In this document: positions 49,656 to 58,180 of the stretch, piece after piece | Layout of the letters: each line of letters starts with the position of its first letter | Position numbering within the stretch: the stretch's first letter is position 1 | NCBI GenBank assembly: GCA_030601845.1 | Contig: JAUWAY010000004.1 | Span: 38,350-102,349 of the forward strand | Direction: 5' to 3' | Source: Phycisphaerae bacterium | GTDB taxonomy: Bacteria > Planctomycetota > Phycisphaerae > Sedimentisphaerales > Anaerobacaceae | DNA: 64,000 nt | Position numbers and translations under genes: made by a program | Notes under the pieces: model-generated | Told to the model about the DNA's origin: nothing | What the model saw: the letters and a program-made list of their open reading frames with translations, nothing else | The model's database searches: none

Positions 49656-51712
49656 TGAACAATAATAAAGAGAAAAACAATCAAAATCAATCGGAGAAAC
49701 GACGCCAAGGAGTGCTTGGGCTTATAGGCGGCGGCAAGCGGCCATGGGTTATTTTAATCTTCGCTGCAGTGGCCCTGGTACTATGGGTGTTGCTGGGCTC
49801 GATGAGAACAGCGGGCTCTGGCAGTGCAGGTAAGAGCTTAAGTACGTTCACAGTGCGCCGCGATGATTTAACCATCACGGTTACTGAGAGCGGCAGTATC
49901 AAGGCCAGTAAGCAAATAGATATCAAATCTCGTGTTGAAGGGCGGGCAACAATAATCACTCTCGTTCCTGAAGGTAGTTATGTAACTCAGGAAGATGTAG
50001 ATAACGGCAAGGTGCTGGTGGAGTTGGACTCCTCGGAATTGGTAGAACGCGTTGCCCAGGACGAAATTGATTTTTTCAGAACCGAGGCCTCCTATACCGC
50101 GGCGCAGGAGGCATACGACATTCAGGTAAAACAAAATGAAAGCGATATTACCGCTGGTGAACTGAGGGTAAAGTTTGCCCTTATGGACTTTCAGAAATAT
50201 CTTGGCGAAACTATGGCGGCGAAATTTGTCGAGGACGTAAACCATGCACAGGGAGCCAATTTTGCGAAAGAAGCACAAGATGAGAACCCCTCAAATCCAA
50301 TAAGTGGCATATCATCTCTGCTTGATGACCCAAGCAAGTTGGGGCTCTGCCTGGCTTCGCAGAGACTGGGGCTATTAAATGACCAAATCAAACTAACCGG
50401 TAGCAGACTTCAAAAAGCCGAGTACCAGTTGGAGGGGTACCAAAAGCTTTACGACGCGAATTACACATCCGAATTTGATTTGCTCTCGCAGGAGCTGGAC
50501 AGGGATAGTGCCGAGATACAAAAGGAGCAGGCAGGCATATCCTTGAAGTTGTTTGAGCGTTACGAGTTTCCAAAAGAGGCCGAGAAGCTCCTGAGCGACT
50601 ACTATGAGGCGCAGCGTGAATTAGAGCGGACTCGTGCCCATGCCCGTTCAAGGCTGGCGCAGACCGCGGCCGAGGTAAAAAGTAGCAAGGCAACTTTTGA
50701 TCTGCGAAAAGACCGCCTGGACAAACGGAAAGAGCAGATAGAGGCGTGCGTAATCGTAGCACCAGCACCGGGGCTGGTGGTGTATAGCTCAAGCCAGGAT
50801 TTCTACATGGGACGAGGTAGAGGTGGAGGAGGAGGCAGCAGGAATATTGACGAAGGGGAGACGGTTTATGAGCGTCAGAAGATTATAACATTGCCCGATA
50901 CCAGCGAAATGATTGCTGAAATCGCTGTCCACGAGTCATCGGTTAATATGGTTCGTCCGGGTCAGCGGGCGACAATAGTCATTGATGCTTTTCCTGATGA
51001 AACATTTCAGGGCGAGGTTCTTAAAGTTGACCCGCTGCCGGACCCTCAGCGCGGCTGGATGAATCCTGACCTTAAGGTTTACGCCACTGAGGTAAGCATA
51101 GAAGGCCGGCACGATTTTCTCAAGCCGGGAATGTCAGCCAAGGTCGAAGTTCTGGTTGAGCAATTAGACGATGTACTAATTGTGCCCGTTCAGGTAGTAG
51201 CAAATCGCGGTGGTAAGAAAGTCTGCTATTATTTAACACCACAAGGCCCTGAAGAACGAGAGGTGCAAACGGGAGCTTTCAATGATACGTTTGTTCACAT
51301 TAGGGCCGGCTTAGAGGTCGGTGAGAAGGTGCTGCTAAATCCTCCACGATTAACTGAAGCAAGTTCTGAGGACAGGTTGAAAGAGCGACGAAAACCATCG
51401 CAGGACAGAGAGCAACCGGAGGGTGAAATACCATCGGAAGGTAGGAGGCCACCGCAGGGTGGAGAGCCGCCTGAAGGCAGAACACCACCTGGGGATAGAC
51501 AACCGCCGGAACTAACAGATGAAGTAATCGAGCGTGTAATAGGTCGTATGGCAGAGAACAACCCGGAGAAAGCACAAGAGTTAGAGCAGCTGCGGGGCAG
51601 CGACCCGGAAAAGTTCGAAACTGAGCTTAGAAAAGTTATGCGTGATAGAATGAGGCAGGGCAAAAAGAGAGAGGGTCGAGGCGGCGATGCAGAAGTCGGA
51701 CAAAACCGTTGA
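49652..51712 (+). CDS. HlyD/MacA-family periplasmic adaptor
   Basis: 686-residue membrane-fusion protein that would link the ABC permease to TolC. One membrane helix (WVILIFAAVALVLWVLLGSM), a barrel-sandwich start (DDLTITVTESGSIKASKQID), long coiled-coil hairpin (SDYYEAQRELERTRAHARSR), and a beta-barrel (AEIAVHESSVNMVRPGQRAT). A Gly-rich loop GRGRGGGGGSRN occurs in the lipoyl part, and the C-terminal 130 residues are a Pro/Glu/Arg-rich tail not seen in MacA. GGAG precedes the ATG, which overlaps the tolC stop. The 3' end overlaps the ATPase gene by 26 bases. Confidence 0.87.
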   Translation: MMNNNKEKNNQNQSEKRRQGVLGLIGGGKRPWVILIFAAVALVLWVLLGSMRTAGSGSAGKSLSTFTVRRDDLTITVTESGSIKASKQIDIKSRVEGRATIITLVPEGSYVTQEDVDNGKVLVELDSSELVERVAQDEIDFFRTEASYTAAQEAYDIQVKQNESDITAGELRVKFALMDFQKYLGETMAAKFVEDVNHAQGANFAKEAQDENPSNPISGISSLLDDPSKLGLCLASQRLGLLNDQIKLTGSRLQKAEYQLEGYQKLYDANYTSEFDLLSQELDRDSAEIQKEQAGISLKLFERYEFPKEAEKLLSDYYEAQRELERTRAHARSRLAQTAAEVKSSKATFDLRKDRLDKRKEQIEACVIVAPAPGLVVYSSSQDFYMGRGRGGGGGSRNIDEGETVYERQKIITLPDTSEMIAEIAVHESSVNMVRPGQRATIVIDAFPDETFQGEVLKVDPLPDPQRGWMNPDLKVYATEVSIEGRHDFLKPGMSAKVEVLVEQLDDVLIVPVQVVANRGGKKVCYYLTPQGPEEREVQTGAFNDTFVHIRAGLEVGEKVLLNPPRLTEASSEDRLKERRKPSQDREQPEGEIPSEGRRPPQGGEPPEGRTPPGDRQPPELTDEVIERVIGRMAENNPEKAQELEQLRGSDPEKFETELRKVMRDRMRQGKKREGRGGDAEVGQNR

Positions 51713-52397
51713 GTTCAGCAATGGTACGCCGATTGTGGTGTTTGAGCAATTGTGTAAGAGTTATCAGCTTGGCACGGTGGAGCTGCAGGTCTTGCGAGAT
51801 ATTGACCTGACAATCAAGGATGGAGAATATGTTGCCATTATGGGGCCGAGCGGGTCGGGGAAATCAACTATGCTCAACCTTTTGGGTTGTCTGGATCGGC
51901 CGACCAGCGGCTTATACTCTCTCGCAGGACAGGACATTTCCGCTCTCGATGACGACCAGCTATCTCTGATAAGGGGCGCAAGAATAGGTTTTATATTCCA
52001 ATCTTACAATTTAATCCAACAATTAAATGTCATAGAAAACATAGAGGTTCCGATGTATTACCAGGGCTTTTCAGAAGATGCAAGTGCTAAGCGTGCGAGG
52101 GAATTAGCGACACTGGTGGGCCTTGGCGACCGGCTTACACATCGACCAACGGAGCTGAGCGGTGGTCAGCAGCAGCGAGTAGCGATTGCCAGGTCGCTGG
52201 CAAACGACCCACTGATTATTTTAGCTGATGAGCCGACCGGCAATCTTGATTCGGAAAGCGGCGCCGAGATATTGAACATTCTCGTGGATTTGCACAAAAA
52301 AGGCAAAACGCTTATCGTGGTTACGCACGATGAGAACATTGCCGCACACGCCGAGAGAATCATAGAACTTTTTGACGGCCAGATAAAGCGACAGTGA
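51687..52397 (+). CDS. MacB/LolD-type ABC transporter ATP-binding protein
   Basis: 236-residue ATPase. Walker A GPSGSGKSTMLN, Q-loop FIFQSYNLI, signature LSGGQQQRVAIARS, Walker B LIILADEPTGNLDSESG and the His switch VVTHDEN are complete. It matches the MacB/LolD/FtsE subgroup that powers mechanotransmission rather than classical import. The start lies within the end of the adaptor gene, and the permease follows after 29 bases. Expected complex: two ATPases with two permease chains, plus adaptor and TolC. Confidence 0.96.
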   Translation: MQKSDKTVEFSNGTPIVVFEQLCKSYQLGTVELQVLRDIDLTIKDGEYVAIMGPSGSGKSTMLNLLGCLDRPTSGLYSLAGQDISALDDDQLSLIRGARIGFIFQSYNLIQQLNVIENIEVPMYYQGFSEDASAKRARELATLVGLGDRLTHRPTELSGGQQQRVAIARSLANDPLIILADEPTGNLDSESGAEILNILVDLHKKGKTLIVVTHDENIAAHAERIIELFDGQIKRQ

Positions 52398-52426
52398 TGC
52401 AAAAATAAATTAGGCGGTAATACATT

Positions 52427-53731
52427 ATGTTTTTGTTTCGTTTAAGACGCACTGCGAAATTAGGCATAAAAAGTCTGTGGATGCACCGCCTGCGTTCTAC
52501 TCTGACGACATTGGGCATTATCTTCGGGGTATCTTCGGTTATTGCCATGCTGGCGATAGGCGAGGGGGCCAGTCGTGAGGCGCAGGCACAGATTGCCCGG
52601 CTTGGCAGCCGTAATATCATTATAAAAACAGTCAAACCACCTGAACAGAAGGATGTCAGCGGTGAGGGTGAAACGATGCTTGAATATGGCTTGACCTATT
52701 TGGATGCTGAGCGTTTTCGCAACAGCATACCGAATGTTGAAGTTATTGTTCCGAGCCGTCTTCTTTCTGAACAGGTCTGGTATCGCAATCGCAAGGTAGC
52801 CATAGAAGTAATCGGCACGGTGCCGTGGTATCCCGAGATATCACCGATTCAGCTACAATCAGGGCGGTTTCTCAGCAGCCTCGATATGCACCACAAGCGG
52901 GGTGTTTGCGTTATTGACGAAAAAGTGGTCAGGGAATTGTTTGTCTTTGATGAACCGCTGGGCCAGGATGTGAAGATGGCGAGAGATTATTATCGGGTGG
53001 TAGGGATTGTCAGCACCCAGGAGTCGGGCCCAGCAGAGGAGAATCTTGGTAACGAGGTCGCAGCAGGGCAAAGTCAGGGCGGCGCGAATGTAGGTAATAT
53101 CTACCTCCCTTTGACAACGGTTAAGAAGCGCTTCGGCGAGATGTCATTGCAGATAAGCGGAAGCAGTGGACGCAGTTTAGAAAGAGTTGAACTGCAGGAG
53201 GTTATTGTAAAAGTCAGGTCAATGGACGAAGTGCTGCCGACACGCGAGACTCTGGAGACGTTGTTGAGTCGGTTCCACAAGAAAAATGACTATCAAGTAA
53301 TTGTGCCTTTAGAGCTACTGGAGCAGGCGAGACAAACCCAGCGTATTTTCAGTATCGTTCTCGGCTCAATCGCTGCAATTTCACTTTTGGTTGGCGGCAT
53401 AGGAATTATGAATATTATGCTGGCGACCGTCAGTGAGCGGACGCGTGAGATTGGTATTCGGCGTGCCCTCGGTGCCAAGAAACAGGATATTATCTTTCAA
53501 TTCCTGTCAGAGACGCTGCTGCTGACCTTGGCTGGAGGTATCTTAGGAATTATATTAGGTTCCTTCATACCGTTTTTGGTGACCTATTTTGGGCGTATGC
53601 CTACGGTGATTACGGGCAGGTCACTGGTGCTGGCCTTTGGAATCAGTGCGACGGTGGGAATAATCTTTGGGCTGTATCCGGCTTATCGTGCCGCCAATAT
53701 GGACCCCATCGAGTCGCTGCGGCACGAATAA
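52427..53731 (+). CDS. MacB/FtsX-type ABC transporter permease
   Basis: 434-residue permease with four membrane helices: one near the N-terminus (LTTLGIIFGVSSVIAMLAIG) and three near the C-terminus (RIFSIVLGSIAAISLLVGGI, ETLLLTLAGGILGIILGSFI, LAFGISATVGIIFGLYPAY). The large MacB periplasmic domain lies between. The FtsX signature RTREIGIRRALGAKKQDI is present. It closes a four-gene efflux operon (tolC, adaptor, ATPase, permease). Substrate could be a peptide, lipoprotein or toxin. Confidence 0.94.
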   Translation: MFLFRLRRTAKLGIKSLWMHRLRSTLTTLGIIFGVSSVIAMLAIGEGASREAQAQIARLGSRNIIIKTVKPPEQKDVSGEGETMLEYGLTYLDAERFRNSIPNVEVIVPSRLLSEQVWYRNRKVAIEVIGTVPWYPEISPIQLQSGRFLSSLDMHHKRGVCVIDEKVVRELFVFDEPLGQDVKMARDYYRVVGIVSTQESGPAEENLGNEVAAGQSQGGANVGNIYLPLTTVKKRFGEMSLQISGSSGRSLERVELQEVIVKVRSMDEVLPTRETLETLLSRFHKKNDYQVIVPLELLEQARQTQRIFSIVLGSIAAISLLVGGIGIMNIMLATVSERTREIGIRRALGAKKQDIIFQFLSETLLLTLAGGILGIILGSFIPFLVTYFGRMPTVITGRSLVLAFGISATVGIIFGLYPAYRAANMDPIESLRHE

Positions 53732-53750
53732 ATCGTGCCCCGAAGCACGA
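53721..53750. terminator. overlapping hairpins between convergent genes
   Basis: GGCACGA-N5-TCGTGCC (53721-53739) and TCGTGC-N6-GCACGA (53733-53750) share the middle arm, so only one can form at a time. They lie at the junction of the permease and rtcA ends and could end both transcripts. Confidence 0.45.
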
Positions 53751-53751
53751 G

Positions 53752-54849
53752 CTACATTTCACGGTTTGAATGTTCCATCGCAGGTTGGCAGGAAATGCTA
53801 TAGTTTTGTTCCTGCCGGTGCACATTAAAGTTAACAGGCAGAAACTTCTTTATTATTTCCATATTTGTCAGAAGGTGAGTGGAAAGCTCATTGGTCGTGT
53901 AAGAGCCGGCCTTCGAGATTGCCATATAAATCAAAATTTGGTCGGCTAAGAAACGGTCGACAGCAGCGCCGCTGGCCAAGAAATCTTTAGCCAGATTGAC
54001 AACCTCACTAACTACTTCCTGGGAAGGTTTCCCCCGCATTCCGAATGCGGTAAATACCGTTGTGCGGTCGGTACCACAAAGCCGAATCATCACACAATTT
54101 CCAGGCCCCTCAGAATCTGTTGCCTCGATGTGCTGGATATTCTGGATATTGAGTCCGCTCTGGAGCAATAGTTTCCGTTGGCGCTGCGCGATGTGTGCAG
54201 GGAGTTTGGCAGTGTAAACCAGCGCGTGAATTTGAAATCCCGCACCCATTGAGCCAGGCTCACGCCTAATGGGTGCGGGACTTGGCTGGCAAATATTGAT
54301 TGCCTGATGCGATTGTTTCTGCCAGGGCTGGATATCACAGGTTATTTTTCCGCCGCCGGCGGGATAGAAGCCGTGTTTTATCAGTTTGCAATTGGCCTGG
54401 AAGCCAGCGGTTGCGATGGCAGGCAAAAAGGTCCCGGAAAGGAAGTCAAACGGCGGAGCCAGCGGGTTATGGGTTCCGCCGGTAACGGTAATTGTGGAAG
54501 GTTTGTCCGCTAAAAACAAAGCAGGCAGCACAGTTTGGATTACCAAGGATGCGGAGCCGGCCGAGCCGATGTCAAAATAAAATTCGCCACTTTGGATAGA
54601 TCCGGGTTGAAAATCCAATACTTGCGAGCCCCGGGCAGCGCCCTGGCATTTTCCATTGCATATTTGACAGGCGGCCTGAACGCAACTTAAATGTTGTTTG
54701 GCCAGGCCCGGATTGCGGCGAGCGGCACGGATGTTTTCAATATGCAAACTCCTGCCGGTTATGCACGATAATGCCAGGCTTGTGCGCAGTATTTGCCCTC
54801 CTCCTTCGCCCGTGCTGCCATCAATAAAAACAGTTTCTGTATTATTCAT
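53752..54849 (-). CDS. rtcA: RNA 3'-terminal phosphate cyclase
   Basis: 365-residue enzyme that turns an RNA 3'-phosphate into a 2',3'-cyclic phosphate with ATP. DGSTGEGGGQILRTSLALS at the N-terminus, GGTHNPLAPPFDFL and GGGKI are family motifs, and the catalytic His lies in STHLLTNMEIIKKFLPV. The start ATG overlaps the end of the Clp1-like gene by 8 bases; a TTG two codons earlier is less likely. A palindromic insertion (PAPIRREPGSMGAGF, residues about 191-204) replaces the usual ERG-type loop. It is the last gene of the polX-THEP1-Clp1-rtcA set. No RtcB ligase gene is present here. Confidence 0.93.
   Translation of the reverse strand: MNNTETVFIDGSTGEGGGQILRTSLALSCITGRSLHIENIRAARRNPGLAKQHLSCVQAACQICNGKCQGAARGSQVLDFQPGSIQSGEFYFDIGSAGSASLVIQTVLPALFLADKPSTITVTGGTHNPLAPPFDFLSGTFLPAIATAGFQANCKLIKHGFYPAGGGKITCDIQPWQKQSHQAINICQPSPAPIRREPGSMGAGFQIHALVYTAKLPAHIAQRQRKLLLQSGLNIQNIQHIEATDSEGPGNCVMIRLCGTDRTTVFTAFGMRGKPSQEVVSEVVNLAKDFLASGAAVDRFLADQILIYMAISKAGSYTTNELSTHLLTNMEIIKKFLPVNFNVHRQEQNYSISCQPAMEHSNREM
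54239..54279. repeat. intragenic palindrome CCCGCACCCATT ... AATGGGTGCGGG in rtcA
   Basis: Perfect 12-bp inverted repeat with an inner GAGCC/GGCTC pair. Read in frame on the minus strand as part of PAPIRREPGSMGAGF in RtcA, in a region where homologues have a short loop. Confidence 0.85.
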
Positions 54850-55702
54850 TACCAATGTCTATGGTGACATCTCCAATAACAAGACAGCGAATTTGCTGGA
54901 TATCGATTTTAGGCGCCCGAACTATCGCTATGTCCTTTTCGGGCTCCCACCGGGTTATCACACCTACGGCTACATCCACCCCTTTTCCGTTCCTCAAAGC
55001 GACCAGCCGATGAACGAGGCTATTGCGGCTTAAATTTCGACTCGTCTGGACTGCTACGTTATTCAAACTTATATTATAGAGGCGGGAGTCTCGAAAGTAT
55101 TTACTAAACTGGCTTTGGCGGTAGCTTCGCCTACCCTGCGGTGATTTAGTCGGTATTCTTGGCGGAGATTTAATCAGCTCAAGCTGGGAGTCAAGAGACT
55201 GCAGGCCGGCAAGAATGTCGCTTAGCTCATCGTTGCGTTGCACCGCCAGAATCAACTTTGGCTGTAATATTCGCTGCACCGTCCACCACAGGGCCGTTGC
55301 TGCCGGTCCAGAGATAAAACCAGGGGTGTCGATTATGATTAGCTCGGCGGCCTTTGCTGCCTGCCGAACACATTGTACGATGGCCGCGGTCAACTGCAGC
55401 AGATGACCGGTCGGTGTTACATCACCTACGAAGCTAATACCGCTGACGACAAGCTGTGAGAAGTCGACTTGTGGGTTATCGACAAGTGCCCAACCAACTG
55501 TTGCAGGTGGTCCGATGTGAGATTGTCCGATATCCGCATCGACAATCCCAACGGGGCTGCGCTCAGCCAGGCGTTTTGCCAGAGCGGCTGCAAGAGTGGT
55601 CTTGCCGGTATCGGCAGCACCAAGAATCAAACAGGTACCAGACTGTATTAAGTTCCGGCTTAAAAGCTGCTGTGCGATTTTTTCGGCCCAATCGTGTGAC
55701 AT
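54842..55702 (-). CDS. Clp1/Grc3-like polynucleotide 5'-kinase
   Basis: 286-residue P-loop protein with the CLP1_P architecture of archaeal and eukaryotic RNA 5'-OH kinases. Walker A GAADTGKTTLAAAL near residue 28, the Clp1-type Walker B region VDADIGQSHIGPPATVGWA, the lid FVGDVTPTGHLLQL and IIDTPGFISGP. It lacks the eukaryotic N- and C-terminal domains. Expected reaction: transfer of phosphate from ATP to a 5'-OH of RNA or DNA. Its ATG directly follows the THEP1 stop with no gap, and its end overlaps rtcA. Presence in bacteria is uncommon, so lateral gain from archaea is possible. Confidence 0.82.
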   Translation of the reverse strand: MSHDWAEKIAQQLLSRNLIQSGTCLILGAADTGKTTLAAALAKRLAERSPVGIVDADIGQSHIGPPATVGWALVDNPQVDFSQLVVSGISFVGDVTPTGHLLQLTAAIVQCVRQAAKAAELIIIDTPGFISGPAATALWWTVQRILQPKLILAVQRNDELSDILAGLQSLDSQLELIKSPPRIPTKSPQGRRSYRQSQFSKYFRDSRLYNISLNNVAVQTSRNLSRNSLVHRLVALRNGKGVDVAVGVITRWEPEKDIAIVRAPKIDIQQIRCLVIGDVTIDIGNE

Positions 55703-56245
55703 TTATGAAGTACTTTTCAAAAACGACAGGATTTGCGAAATTTCAGCAATTGTTTTATCGCGACCCTGACGGGTCAAATGAAATAGTTTCGTGCCCGGGA
55801 AATTCTTTACTTCAGAGATAAGACCAGCACCCCTCAGTGCCACGGTGGCTAATACCGACCTGTCAGATGCAAAGAGCCGACGTACCGCAGCGACAAACTT
55901 TTCGGACAGGCATTCCATCTTGCCAATCTCGTCAAGGATAAATAACTCAGCATCGGTTTGTTCAATGTCCAAAATCGGCACTACAGATTTTTCGAAGCTT
56001 GCAACGTCCACGCCGTATTTACCTACTCGAAAAGGGCCTTTGATGTCAATGTGGGCGAGTATCCCCGTGACTCCATCCAATCGCGCCCAGCTAAAACCTT
56101 TACGCGTGTTGTTTTGGCGAATCTCCTGCGTATAGAAACCTGCTACTTTTTTGGGGTCGAGATTAGCTATGATTTGCATTACAGCGGTTGTTTTGCCGCA
56201 ACCCGGCAGGCCGGTTAACAAGATTTTGGCAGATTTAGGCATCAT
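55703..56245 (-). CDS. THEP1-family nucleoside-triphosphatase
   Basis: 180-residue P-loop NTPase. KILLTGLPGCGKTTAVMQII is Walker A, FILDEIGKMECLSEKFV is the family Walker B signature, and LATVALRGAGLISEVKNFPG follows. THEP1 proteins hydrolyse NTPs and have been proposed to phosphorylate nucleosides or nucleotides; the cellular role is unsettled. They are most common in archaea and thermophiles. Two adjacent ATGs (56245, 56242) are possible starts. Directly abutted to the Clp1-like kinase, so co-translated with it. Confidence 0.9.
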   Translation of the reverse strand: MMPKSAKILLTGLPGCGKTTAVMQIIANLDPKKVAGFYTQEIRQNNTRKGFSWARLDGVTGILAHIDIKGPFRVGKYGVDVASFEKSVVPILDIEQTDAELFILDEIGKMECLSEKFVAAVRRLFASDRSVLATVALRGAGLISEVKNFPGTKLFHLTRQGRDKTIAEISQILSFLKSTS

Positions 56246-56249
56246 AGCT

Positions 56250-56290
56250 AAAAAACGAAATTCGAATACCGAACTTCGTGCTTCGATTTT
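56250..56290. repeat. ACGAAATTCGAATACCGAACTTCG repeat
   Basis: Copy of the ATTTCGAA/TTCGTGCTTCG word family, filling the gap between polX and the THEP1 gene and leaving it without a clear Shine-Dalgarno. Confidence 0.6.
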
Positions 56291-56296
56291 TTCATT

Positions 56297-58024
56297 TTAT
56301 GGTCTTTTGCTTTTGGTCCAGGTTTTGATTTTGGCTGCTGAGCGAGTATTTAGGACATTGGCCTTTGTTGCCCAGCCGCGGGCGGCGGTTGCTACGCCAA
56401 AGCCCATCAAGCCAAGGCCTGCGGTGCTGTGAGCGTCGGTTCCGATGACCAGCATAACTTGCGCTTCGATTGCCATTCTGCAGTGGTTATCCTTGAGGTC
56501 CAAACGCCAGGGGTTTGCATTTACTTCCAGGGCGGTGTGTGTTTGAACGGCGTGTTTGATTACAGCGGCCATATCGATGTCCATCGGTTCGCGCTGGCCT
56601 ATGAGTCGGCCGGTCGGGTGGGCGATGCAGTTGACATAGGGGTTGTCCATTGCCTTTAATGTGCGGGTAGTTACCTTTTCGCGTGAGCCGGCCAGGCCCG
56701 AGTGTATCGCAGCTATTACAAAGTCAAGTTCGGCAAGCAGCTTGTTGTCGAAATCCAGTGAGCTGTCGGCAAGGATGTCAACTTCGGTTCCTGCCAGGAT
56801 GGTGAGGCCTTTTAGCTGCTCATTGAGCTTGCGGATTGTTTTGATTTGCTCGGCTAATCGTTTGGCTGATAGGCCGTTGGCAATTGCGGACGATTTTGAG
56901 TGGTCTGTGATGCAGATATATTTGTAACCTGCCTGTTTTGCTGCCCATGCAATTTCGGATATGTCACAGTTGCCGTCAGATGCGTTTGTATGGACGTGCA
57001 GGTCTCCTTTGATATCTTTGGGCTGGATTAGCTCGGGTAGCGAATGCGTTTTTGCCGCTTCGATTTCGCCGCGGTCTTCACGAAGCAGCGGCTGGATATA
57101 ATCGAGGCCGAGCTTTTGATAGATTTCTTCCTCGACTCGGCCTGCAATCATTTCGTCGCCTTTGAACAAGCCATACTCATTTAATTTTAACTTATTCTTT
57201 ACGGCTATTTCTCTGAGGTGCACATTATGCTGTTTTGAGCCGGTGAAGTACTGTGCTGCGGCTCCGAAACTTTTGCCGGAGACGACACGAACATCAACGT
57301 GGACAGGAGAGGTTGCCGTCTGGATAATGGCTGAGCCCTTTGTCGGCCCGGCTGCGAGGACCTCCTGAACGAACTGGGCGTCCGTGAATGCTTGTATGAC
57401 TTGCTTGCCTTTGGCGGCGGCTACGAGTATGTCCACGTCTCCGATAGTTTCGGCGCATCTGCGCAGCGAGCCGGCGGTCTGGATTTTTTTAATGCCGGAT
57501 AACTCCTGGAGGAATTCGCTGACCATATCTGCTGCTTCGAGGGCCTGGTCGAGTCGTATTCGGCCGGTCGATGTCTCAAGAAATTTAATGCCTTTTGCGA
57601 TTGCGGAGGCCTTTTTGTCGCCGAAGCCCGGCAGGGCTGCAAGAGAGCCGGCTTCAATCACACCTTTTAACTCAGCGATGCTTGTGACCTTTAGTTTTTC
57701 ATAAACTGCTTTTACTCCCTTTGGTCCCATACCGGGTATGGTGAGCAACTCCAATAACGTTGTCGGGATTTTTGTGAGCAACTGCCGGTGGGCGGTTATA
57801 GTACCCGCTTTTACGAATTCCTCGATTTTGGCAAGGCTTGACTTTCCGATGCCTGGTATTTTTGCCAGTTGGCCGGTCGCAAGCAGGGTCTCGATGTCGT
57901 CCGGGATGTCGGCAATAATTCGTGCGACCTTTCGGTAGGTGCTGATGCGGAAGCGGTCCTCGCCGAGGATTTCCATAACATCGGCCATTTGATTGAAGAG
58001 TTTGCTGAGGACAGCGTTTTTCAT
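56297..58024 (-). CDS. polX: family X DNA polymerase with PHP phosphoesterase domain
   Basis: 575-residue repair polymerase. An N-terminal 8-kDa-like helix-hairpin-helix region has IPGIGKSSLAKIEEF and IPGMGPKGVKAVYEK. The palm active site is GSLRRCAETIGDVDILV with further Asp in VHVDVRVVSGK. A linker leads to a PHP domain with metal ligands in GDLHVHTNASDG, ITDHSKSSAI and IAHPTGRLIGQ. Bacterial PolX fills gaps and has 3'-5' exonuclease and end-cleaning activity through PHP. A perfect TATAAT ends 7 bases before the ATG, so the transcript is probably leaderless. It leads the set containing THEP1, the kinase and rtcA. Confidence 0.95.
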   Translation of the reverse strand: MKNAVLSKLFNQMADVMEILGEDRFRISTYRKVARIIADIPDDIETLLATGQLAKIPGIGKSSLAKIEEFVKAGTITAHRQLLTKIPTTLLELLTIPGMGPKGVKAVYEKLKVTSIAELKGVIEAGSLAALPGFGDKKASAIAKGIKFLETSTGRIRLDQALEAADMVSEFLQELSGIKKIQTAGSLRRCAETIGDVDILVAAAKGKQVIQAFTDAQFVQEVLAAGPTKGSAIIQTATSPVHVDVRVVSGKSFGAAAQYFTGSKQHNVHLREIAVKNKLKLNEYGLFKGDEMIAGRVEEEIYQKLGLDYIQPLLREDRGEIEAAKTHSLPELIQPKDIKGDLHVHTNASDGNCDISEIAWAAKQAGYKYICITDHSKSSAIANGLSAKRLAEQIKTIRKLNEQLKGLTILAGTEVDILADSSLDFDNKLLAELDFVIAAIHSGLAGSREKVTTRTLKAMDNPYVNCIAHPTGRLIGQREPMDIDMAAVIKHAVQTHTALEVNANPWRLDLKDNHCRMAIEAQVMLVIGTDAHSTAGLGLMGFGVATAARGWATKANVLNTRSAAKIKTWTKSKRP

Positions 58025-58031
58025 AAGATTG

Positions 58032-58060
58032 ATTATATCTGTGCTGTAATAAAATCAAAA
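58032..58060 (-). promoter_or_regulatory. putative promoter of polX
   Basis: On the minus strand TTTTGA (58060-58055, weak) and perfect TATAAT (58037-58032) are 17 bases apart. The -10 box is 7 bases before the polX ATG, and the transcript would start next to the ATG, without a ribosome site. Nothing else was seen in 58061-58180. Confidence 0.5.
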
Positions 58061-58180
58061 CGATAATTTTTGCGAACTGAGGGCTGGATGTAGACTGCCA
58101 GCACTGAGAAGAATCAATAATCAGAAAAAAACAAAATGGTTCACCAAAGAAGCTATTGTTTTAGGCCGGCCTTTCGGTCG

